Shown here piece after piece: positions 53,283 to 59,908 of a stretch of DNA of 64,000 nucleotides. Below the pieces are notes generated by a model that saw only the letters and a program-made list of their open reading frames with translations, made no database searches and was not told the origin of the DNA. The stretch covers positions 1-64,000 of the forward strand of contig JAISLU010000084.1 in NCBI GenBank assembly GCA_031277095.1, read 5' to 3'. Within the stretch, counting starts at the first letter, position 1. Each line of letters opens with the position of its first letter. The DNA comes from Synergistaceae bacterium (GTDB lineage Bacteria > Synergistota > Synergistia > Synergistales > Aminobacteriaceae). The position numbers and the translations under genes were made by a program.

Positions 53283-54470
53283 ATGTATAAAACACTGTCT
53301 GTCGCCAAGGACACCTGGTGGGTGGGGGTCAACGACTACGAAACGGATCTTTTCGAGTCGCTGTGGCCCCTGCCCCAGGGCGTGGCTTACAACGCTTACG
53401 TGATTTCGGCCGGCAAAACGGTCGCTGTGGATACGGTCAAAGGATCAAGGTTCGACGATTACATCGATAAAGTGTTGAGCGTACTCGATGGACGGCCCCT
53501 CGACTACCTGGTCGTCAACCACATGGAGCCCGACCACTCAGGGGTGATTTCCTGCCTGAAGCGCACTTACCCCGACCTCCAGCTCATAGGCAACGCCAAA
53601 ACCGTGCCCCTTCTGAAGGAATATCACGGCATCGTGGAAGGCGTCATCCAAGTCAAGGACGGGGAAAATTTGGACATAGGAGGCCACCTGCTGACTTTCT
53701 ACACGATTCCCATGGTCCACTGGCCGGAGAGCATGGTGACTTTCGACGGAACGACCCGGACCCTTTTCTCCAACGACGCCTTCGGCGGCTACGGGGCCCA
53801 CGAGGGCGGCATCTTCGACGACGAAAAACCCCGCGAGCGATGGGAAGGAGAGATGCTGCGCTACTACTCCACCATCGTCGCCCGCTACTCCGGCATGGTG
53901 CAGACGGCCTTGAAAAAACTCTCCGGGCTGGACATCGCCAACATTTACCCCGCTCACGGCACTCTTTTCCGCCACGACATCCGGCAGGTGATCGAACTGT
54001 ACGACCGATGGAGCAAGCAGGAAACGGAAAGCGGCGTCGTCGTGGCCTACGGCTCCATGTACGGCAACACCCGGCGAATGGCGGAGGCGGTCTGCCGCGG
54101 AGTCGCCGAGGGCGGAGTGAAAAACCTTCGCCTCTACGACGCGGCACGGGCGGATACGTCGCTGATCCTCAGCGATATTTGGCGTTACAAGGGCCTGGTC
54201 CTCTTGGGCTGCACCTACAACACCCTGCTTTTCCCCGCGCTGGATGCCCTTTGCACCAAATTGGTCAACCGTATGCCCAAGAAGCGCGTTTTGGGCATAG
54301 GGGGCAGCTACAGTTGGAGCAAGGGGGCCCTGGATGCCCTGCGGGCTTTCGCCGATACCGTCAAACTGGAAAAAATCGGCCCCGAGGTGGAGGTATTCGC
54401 CGCGCCCACCGAAGCCGATTTGGAGCAATGCGTAGAGTTGGGCAGAAACATGGCCAAGGCGGTCCTGTAG
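53283..54470 (+). CDS. FprA-type flavodiiron protein
   Basis: An A-type flavodiiron protein that reduces O2 or NO in anaerobes. The 395-residue chain has a metallo-beta-lactamase domain with a full di-iron set: H80, E82 and D84 in NHMEPDHSG, then H146, D165 and H225 (YPAHGTLFRHD). A flavodoxin domain starts near 254 (VVAYGSMYGNTRRMAEAV). No rubredoxin domain is fused. The ATG 53283 has AAGGAG about ten bases upstream; the upstream 107 nt are AT-rich and repeat-like. Role: oxygen or nitrosative-stress defence. Confidence 0.94.
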   Translation: MYKTLSVAKDTWWVGVNDYETDLFESLWPLPQGVAYNAYVISAGKTVAVDTVKGSRFDDYIDKVLSVLDGRPLDYLVVNHMEPDHSGVISCLKRTYPDLQLIGNAKTVPLLKEYHGIVEGVIQVKDGENLDIGGHLLTFYTIPMVHWPESMVTFDGTTRTLFSNDAFGGYGAHEGGIFDDEKPRERWEGEMLRYYSTIVARYSGMVQTALKKLSGLDIANIYPAHGTLFRHDIRQVIELYDRWSKQETESGVVVAYGSMYGNTRRMAEAVCRGVAEGGVKNLRLYDAARADTSLILSDIWRYKGLVLLGCTYNTLLFPALDALCTKLVNRMPKKRVLGIGGSYSWSKGALDALRAFADTVKLEKIGPEVEVFAAPTEADLEQCVELGRNMAKAVL

Positions 54471-54522
54471 CGGTTCCCGTTGCAGCTTTCATTGATCAGC
54501 CTCTCCATCGAGCCCCTCCATC

Positions 54523-54570
54523 GAAGTCGAACTTGAAGTCGAACTTGAAGCTGAAATTGGAGCTGAAACC
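54523..54570 (+). repeat. Degenerate 12-nt repeat upstream of queH
   Basis: GAAGTCGAACTT occurs twice and is followed by diverged GAAGCTGAAATT and GGAGCTGAAACC units. Just upstream CTCCATCGAGCC is also duplicated. Confidence 0.85.
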
Positions 54571-54601
54571 TTCGATCGAGGGAAAAGCGATCAAACGGCT
54601 G

Positions 54602-55135
54602 ATGTTGCACGTTTGCTGCGCGCCGGACGCCACGGTTCCCTTTCGGGATTTGAAATCCGAGGATTGGAGCGAAATCCTCGGATATTTTTACGGTTCGAAC
54701 ATTCACCCCGAGGAGGAGTACCGCCGGCGGGCCGAAACCTTGGCTTTTTTGTCGGAGGGGGAGGGCGTCGCCGTCTGTCTGCGCCCCTACGATCCCGAAG
54801 AGTGGTTTGCCCGCGCCGCGCCCTTGGCGGAGGAGCCCGAAGGCGGAGAACGGTGCGCTTTGTGTTTTTCCCTGCAATTGGAGGCCGCGGCGGCGGAAGG
54901 CAGGCGGTGCGGCGCCACCCACCTCGCCACGACGCTTTCCATCAGTCCCCACAAAAACGTGACCCTCATCTCCCGACTGGGCCGAGAGGCCTCAATTTCC
55001 TGCGGACTGACCTGGGAAGATCGAATATGGCGTAAACGCGACGGTTTTTTGCGCTCCGTTCAAATCTCCAAAGAGCTGGGGCTTTACCGCCAGAATTACT
55101 GCGGCTGCCTTTACTCGATGGCACATGGCCGTTAA
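54602..55135 (+). CDS. queH: Epoxyqueuosine reductase QueH
   Basis: QueH performs the last step of queuosine synthesis on tRNA, independent of QueG. The 177-residue protein has the adjacent cysteines in LHVCCAPDA, the CALC pair in GERCALCFSLQLE, the HLATTLSISPHKN motif and the late CGCLYS. Many family members have a third cysteine (CCAPC); here it is Asp, which occurs in some lineages. The start is uncertain: ATG 54602 begins right at the conserved core, but upstream in-frame TTG codons lie in the repeat and could add 15 or more residues. Confidence 0.85.
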   Translation: MLHVCCAPDATVPFRDLKSEDWSEILGYFYGSNIHPEEEYRRRAETLAFLSEGEGVAVCLRPYDPEEWFARAAPLAEEPEGGERCALCFSLQLEAAAAEGRRCGATHLATTLSISPHKNVTLISRLGREASISCGLTWEDRIWRKRDGFLRSVQISKELGLYRQNYCGCLYSMAHGR

Positions 55136-55176
55136 ACGAAATGAACTGGAACCCAATGAAGAAGTGAGGGAATTCG

Positions 55177-56151
55177 ATGTTCAAATGCAACGCAGTCGGG
55201 AAACTTCCGCCCGAAATTCTCAAAGAGGGAGTCTTGCGCTACTCGGGCTCCCCCAGGGCGGAGGTACTGGTCGGCCCCGGCCTGGGGGAGGACGCGGCTT
55301 TGATCCGATGGGGAGAAGAGCCCTATCTCGTGGCGGCCTCCGACCCTGTAGTGGGAGCCATTCACGGAGCAGGGCGTCTTTTGGTTCACATCAACGCCAA
55401 CGACGTGGCCTGCAAGGGGGGAGATCCGGCCTGGTTCGTGGTCACTCTGATTATTCCCGTCCGCGAGGGAGTGGCTTGCGTTCGGCGCGTTATGGAGGAG
55501 GTACACTCCGCCTGCCGGCATTTGGGGATAGCGGTGGTGGGGGGGCACACGGAGCTTACGGACCGGTACGATCACCCCGTGGTGGTGGGGACCATGATGG
55601 GCCCCTCCCGCTGGGACCTCCGCTCGGACAAAATCCGGGAGGGGGACGTCGTTCTCGTCACCAAACACGTTGGGCTGGAGGGAATGTCCATCATCGCCCA
55701 CGACCGCCCGGATCTTTTGGCCTTTCTCAGTGAAGAAGAATTGGAGGAGGTCCGTTCCTGGCAAGAGGACCTCTCTGTGCTGAAGGAGGCGCGGCTCCTG
55801 AGAGATCTGGCCCGCTACATGCACGATCCCACTGAAGGTGGGCTCGCCGGGGGACTCCTGGAGGTCCGTGAGTCCTGCGGATTGGGCATTGTGCTGAACG
55901 ACGGCGCCATTCCTCTCTCTCCCCTGACGGTCAGGGCCGCCCGGGAAATTGGCTTCGACCCGCTGCACTTGATTTCGTCGGGAGTTCTCGTGGCGGTTTT
56001 GCCGCCGGATAAAGTCGACTCCGCCTTGAGACGGCTGTCCGACGAAAACGTCCAGGCGGCCGTGGTGGGGCGTTTTGCCGCGCCTCGGGGAGAGTGTAGA
56101 ACGGACCATCACGAAGAGCTGTGGCGTATACTGGATATCCCCAATCGCTGA
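55177..56151 (+). CDS. AIR-synthase-family protein (HypE/ThiL-like)
   Basis: A 324-residue member of the PurM/AIR-synthase superfamily. The N-terminal half has VGPGLGEDAALI, ASDPVVGAIHGAGRLLVHINANDVACKGG and the glycine-rich VVGGHTELT; the C-terminal half has MHDPTEGGLAGGLLEV. This pattern fits HypE-like proteins, which dehydrate a carbamoyl group during NiFe-hydrogenase cofactor assembly, but stand-alone relatives without hyp genes, as here, have no known role. It sits between queH and aspS. GAGGG precedes the ATG by six bases. Confidence 0.85.
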   Translation: MFKCNAVGKLPPEILKEGVLRYSGSPRAEVLVGPGLGEDAALIRWGEEPYLVAASDPVVGAIHGAGRLLVHINANDVACKGGDPAWFVVTLIIPVREGVACVRRVMEEVHSACRHLGIAVVGGHTELTDRYDHPVVVGTMMGPSRWDLRSDKIREGDVVLVTKHVGLEGMSIIAHDRPDLLAFLSEEELEEVRSWQEDLSVLKEARLLRDLARYMHDPTEGGLAGGLLEVRESCGLGIVLNDGAIPLSPLTVRAAREIGFDPLHLISSGVLVAVLPPDKVDSALRRLSDENVQAAVVGRFAAPRGECRTDHHEELWRILDIPNR

Positions 56152-56196
56152 TATAATGAAATGTCACGAGCTTGATTCGATTTAGGAGGCGTCACG

Positions 56197-58032
56197 ATGG
56201 GAAGTGCGGAACCGAAAGAACCCGGGCGGCCGGATTTTTTCAATGAGTATTGGAAGCGTTCGCGCCTTTGCGGACAAGTGGGAGAAGACGCGATCGGCGA
56301 GGAGATCAGAGTCAACGGTTGGGTCCGCAGAAGGCGCGACCTGGGGGGTATCCTATTTATCGAGCTGTGGGATCACTCCGGCCTCGTTCAAGTCGTCTTC
56401 AATCCCGATTTAAAACCCGACGCGCCCGACGTTCATCGCCGAGGGGGAGACCTGCGCAGCGAGTATTGCCTGGCGGTACGGGGCAAGGTGACCAGGCGTC
56501 CCGAGGGCACGGAAAATCCCGCGCTGGCCACCGGGAAAGTGGAAATCGTCGCGGAGGACTTTCTTCTGCTTTCCTCGTCGGAACCTTTGCCCTTCGAGGT
56601 GGGAGACGCCACGGACAAAGTCGACGAAAACCTCCGGCTGACCTATCGGTATCTCGACCTGCGCCGGGAGCGGATGCAGCACAACCTGCGAGTGCGCAGC
56701 AAACTTTACTCTTTCACCCGAAATTACCTGGAGAGCAACGCCTTCGTCGAGATCGAGACACCGATGCTGACGAAAGCGACGCCCGAGGGCGCCAGGGACT
56801 ACCTGGTCCCCAGCCGGGTCAACCCGGGAACTTTTTACGCGCTTCCCCAATCGCCGCAGCTTTTCAAACAAATTTTGATGATCAGTGGGTTCGATCGCTA
56901 TTATCAAATCGTCAAATGCTTCCGAGACGAGGATTTACGTGCCGACCGCCAGCCGGAGTTCACCCAGGTCGACCTGGAGATGAGCTACATCGTCGAAGAC
57001 GACGTCATGACCATGATCGAGGGCTACATGAAAGGGTTGTTCAAGACAATTCTCAGCGAGGACATCCCCACCCCCTTTCGCCGCGTGGACTATTGGGACG
57101 CCATCGACCTCTACGGCAGCGACAAACCGGACCTGCGCATTCCCCTGGAGCTTGTGGACCTGGGTCCCGTTTTTCGGGAGGCTTCCTTCGAGCCCTTTCG
57201 GAAAATTCTGGAAAACGGCGGCGTGGTTCGCGCCCTTCCCCTGCCCGGCGGCGCGTCTCTGTCCCGCAAAGAGATTTCGGATATCGAGGAAAAAACGAAA
57301 AAATGGGGCGCGTCGGGCCTGGGCGTCTTTCAGTGCAAAGAAAACGACCTGAAGGGACCGTTGGTCAAGTTCATGAACGAAGAGGAACGCGACCGCTTAA
57401 AAACCATCGGCGGCCTCAAAGATGGGGACGCGCTTTTCGTCGTGGCGGATTCTTCGCGGCTGAAAGCGTGTACGGTGCTGGGAACGCTGCGTCTCGAACT
57501 GGGCAAAACCCGGGGATTGATCGACGAAAGCGCCTGGAAATTTTTGTGGGTGGTCCATTTTCCCATGTTCGAGTGGAGCGAGGAAGAACGCCGATGGTCG
57601 GCGATGCACCATCCTTTCACGTCCCCCGTACTGGAGCAGCTCGATGGGATGGAGACGTCCCCGGGAAATATTTTGGCCCGCGCTTACGACGTGGTCCTGA
57701 ACGGCAACGAAGTGGGGGGAGGCTCCATCCGAATCCACGACTCGGCGGTACAGCGCAAGGTTTTTTCGCTCTTGGGTATCGGAGAAGAACAGGCGAGAGA
57801 GCGCTTCGGCTTTTTCCTGGACGCCCTTTCCTACGGCACGCCCCCTCATGGGGGTATCGCCTTGGGCGTGGATCGCCTGGCGATGCTTTTGTGCGGCGGG
57901 CAATCCATTCGGGACGTCATGGCTTTCCCGAAAACGCAAAAAGCCCAGTGCCTGCTCTCGAAGGCCCCCGACGTCGTGGAAGACGCGCGCCTGGCCGAAC
58001 TGCACATCGAATGTATTCCCGTCGAAGACTGA
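56197..58032 (+). CDS. aspS: Aspartyl-tRNA synthetase
   Basis: Class II synthetase charging tRNA-Asp. The 611-residue bacterial-type protein has an N-terminal OB fold (VNGWVRRRRDLGGILFIELWD), motif 1 around FVEIETPMLTKATPEGARDYLVPSR, motif 2 FRDEDLRADRQPEFTQVDLEM, the bacterial GAD insertion, and motif 3 GGIALGVDRLAMLLCG. The ATG at 56197 has AGGAGG seven bases upstream. Whether it also charges tRNA-Asn cannot be judged here. Confidence 0.96.
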   Translation: MGSAEPKEPGRPDFFNEYWKRSRLCGQVGEDAIGEEIRVNGWVRRRRDLGGILFIELWDHSGLVQVVFNPDLKPDAPDVHRRGGDLRSEYCLAVRGKVTRRPEGTENPALATGKVEIVAEDFLLLSSSEPLPFEVGDATDKVDENLRLTYRYLDLRRERMQHNLRVRSKLYSFTRNYLESNAFVEIETPMLTKATPEGARDYLVPSRVNPGTFYALPQSPQLFKQILMISGFDRYYQIVKCFRDEDLRADRQPEFTQVDLEMSYIVEDDVMTMIEGYMKGLFKTILSEDIPTPFRRVDYWDAIDLYGSDKPDLRIPLELVDLGPVFREASFEPFRKILENGGVVRALPLPGGASLSRKEISDIEEKTKKWGASGLGVFQCKENDLKGPLVKFMNEEERDRLKTIGGLKDGDALFVVADSSRLKACTVLGTLRLELGKTRGLIDESAWKFLWVVHFPMFEWSEEERRWSAMHHPFTSPVLEQLDGMETSPGNILARAYDVVLNGNEVGGGSIRIHDSAVQRKVFSLLGIGEEQARERFGFFLDALSYGTPPHGGIALGVDRLAMLLCGGQSIRDVMAFPKTQKAQCLLSKAPDVVEDARLAELHIECIPVED

Positions 58033-58092
58033 AAGCCGAAGCCGAAAGTCGAGGACTGAAAGTTGAAGCCTAAGCGCCGAGAACTGAAAGTT
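58024..58092. repeat. Degenerate repeat just after aspS
   Basis: GACTGAAAG-, GAAGCCGAAAG- and GTTGAAGCC-type units begin at the aspS stop codon and fill the short spacer. Confidence 0.75.
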
Positions 58093-58132
58093 ACGGGTAT
58101 TGCAAAACCAACAGGACCGACATAGAGCGCAA

Positions 58133-59212
58133 ATGGATACACATTTCTCTCCCTCGTTCTCTCCTTTGGCGGGTGCGTCGCTTTCAGGGAATGGGGCCAG
58201 GTTGCAGATAGTTATCGCCCAGTCCGAACTGTTGATTCAGATGAAGCAGTTCGAACAGGCGCTGCATGAATTAGGAGTGGTCATCCAGGCAACCGAGGAC
58301 GACCGGGAACCATTTTGGGGGGGAAAATATACCGACGACGACGTCAGCGAATACCGCCATTTCGACAACCCCCGGGAACAGTCGCTGTACATGAAGCTGT
58401 GCCACCCGACCCGGCGGGTGGAGTCCGTTCCGGAAGATTACCCCCGTCTTTACGCGCTGTACGGTTTGGCCTGCATGGAGCTGAAACGGTACGGCGAGGC
58501 GAAGGCGGCCTTGCAAAAGTCCCTGCGTTGGAATCCCGTGAAAGTCGATACCCTTTGCATCCTGGCGGAACTCTGCAAAAGAAAGAAAAAGCCGGACGAA
58601 TATTTGGAAACCCTGAACGAATGTCTAGACTTCTCCTGCGCCCATGAAAATTCGGCGCAATGCTACCGTGACTTGGGTCGGTATTATGCCGAGGCTGGGG
58701 GCAAAAATACGGCAAAGTATCCTGACGGCATCCCGGCTGACCCGACGCCCGAAAACGCGGCTTCGGAGGTTCTGGAACTCATTGAGAACATGGAGTCGCT
58801 GAGAAAAAACATCGATACACTGGATGATTACCTGTCCCCGAATGCCGGACCGGAGGAGCATTCTTTCGCGGAGACGATCGTTTTTAGGGGGAAATGTTAC
58901 GTCGTCGTGGGCATCGACGAACACTCTTACATGTTTTATCCAAGCCGGTTCCTGGGCTATGAAAACAATTCGATGGCTCGGCATAAGAAGTGGATTCACT
59001 GCATCGATGGCCGGGAAACGAACAAGGCTATCACTAAAGTATTGAAAACCGAGCTCATAACCTCCGGCAAAAATCCCGATGAATGGAAGAGGCTGGAGCG
59101 TGCCTACGCCGCCTACTGCAGCTCCGTGAGTATCCCCGTCTCCCGAATGAAAAGAAAATATTGGCCCGCAATCGGCGGCAGCGATAGAGTAAAAAGTGAG
59201 CGAAAAGGGTGA
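58133..59212 (+). CDS. TPR-containing protein of unknown function
   Basis: I do not recognise this 359-residue protein. Helical repeats occur at about 45-170 (LYGLACMELKRYGEAKAALQKSLRWNP is a clear tetratricopeptide unit). The C-terminal part (VVVGIDEHSYMFYPSRFLGYENN followed by DGRETN) forms a compact domain with a PSRFxGY...DGRETN pattern that I associate, weakly, with nuclease- or DNA-linked proteins. The start ATG 58133 has no strong ribosome binding site; a TTG at 58100 is possible. It leads a three-gene rightward unit with an HTH protein and a helicase-protease. Confidence 0.6.
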   Translation: MDTHFSPSFSPLAGASLSGNGARLQIVIAQSELLIQMKQFEQALHELGVVIQATEDDREPFWGGKYTDDDVSEYRHFDNPREQSLYMKLCHPTRRVESVPEDYPRLYALYGLACMELKRYGEAKAALQKSLRWNPVKVDTLCILAELCKRKKKPDEYLETLNECLDFSCAHENSAQCYRDLGRYYAEAGGKNTAKYPDGIPADPTPENAASEVLELIENMESLRKNIDTLDDYLSPNAGPEEHSFAETIVFRGKCYVVVGIDEHSYMFYPSRFLGYENNSMARHKKWIHCIDGRETNKAITKVLKTELITSGKNPDEWKRLERAYAAYCSSVSIPVSRMKRKYWPAIGGSDRVKSERKG

Positions 59213-59249
59213 TTTTCGACGCGGATAGGGTTAATCAAATGGGGTCATA

Positions 59250-59310
59250 TAAAGATGGAGTTTTCGGTATAGTGGTGGATTTTTTGATACGGTGGTGGAT
59301 TTTTCAATAT
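59250..59310. repeat. Degenerate repeat upstream of the HTH gene
   Basis: TATAGTGGTGGATTTTTTGA, then TACGGTGGTGGATTTTTCAA, then TATGGTG: two and a third copies of a 20-nt unit; the last gives the start codon region. Confidence 0.85.
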
Positions 59311-59779
59311 GGTGAACGAAGGGGAATTCAGAAACAGACATTTTGAGACCAGAGGTATCCTCGAATTCCTGACTCGAGTGGCCGCCGGGTATAAATGGCA
59401 GCAAGATCGGCGAGAATTGGTCCATTCCATGTCGCGGATGCTGGAGGTTGTCCTGCAGGCCCGAAGGGAAAGGGGGGAGAAATCGCCGTCCATAGAGCGC
59501 ACGGTCGCGGACCAATGCGACATCCCCTATAACACCTATAAAAAATACATGGGACTGAAACGCCCAGTCACCCGCGTCGCCATCGCGAAGTTCGCGGTGG
59601 GCCTCCACCTGTCTCTGGACGACGCCAACCGACTGTTTCGCCTCCAGGGCGGCGAGCTGAACGAAACCAATGATTTCGACTACATCACCCTCCATGCCTT
59701 GAGGGACAAGGACAATGTCCAGGATTTTCTGGAGGAAGTAGAGAAATACACCGCAGTCAATACTCATCGTGCCCTTTAG
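59309..59779 (+). CDS. Small helix-turn-helix (XRE-like) protein
   Basis: A 156-residue protein. Residues about 65-120 fit an XRE-type helix-turn-helix (VADQCDIPYNTYKKYMGLKRPVTRVAIAKFAVGLHLSLDDANRLFRLQG), followed by FDYITLHALRDKDNVQDFLEEVEKY, a tail common in small phage- or defence-linked regulators of anaerobes. The upstream spacer carries GGTGGATTTTT duplications, one of which supplies the context of the ATG. The gene ends just before a hairpin at 59814-59840. It is probably the regulator of the neighbouring helicase-protease. Confidence 0.65.
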   Translation: MVNEGEFRNRHFETRGILEFLTRVAAGYKWQQDRRELVHSMSRMLEVVLQARRERGEKSPSIERTVADQCDIPYNTYKKYMGLKRPVTRVAIAKFAVGLHLSLDDANRLFRLQGGELNETNDFDYITLHALRDKDNVQDFLEEVEKYTAVNTHRAL

Positions 59780-59813
59780 ACCGGGCATCGGGGCAATTTT
59801 ACAGTACCGAATT

Positions 59814-59840
59814 GGGGGACAAGTTGTCCCTTATTTTTTT
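59814..59840 (+). terminator. Hairpin with T-tract between the HTH and helicase genes
   Basis: GGGACAA-G-TTGTCCC (59816-59830) followed by TTATTTTTTT. It fits a Rho-independent terminator, though with a 1-nt spacer it is also a perfect dyad that an HTH protein could bind. Confidence 0.6.
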
Positions 59841-59908
59841 CACGAAAAATAATTATGATTTACCCTATACGGCATCATAATCTATGACAAAAGGAGGCAC
59901 AAACCCAA

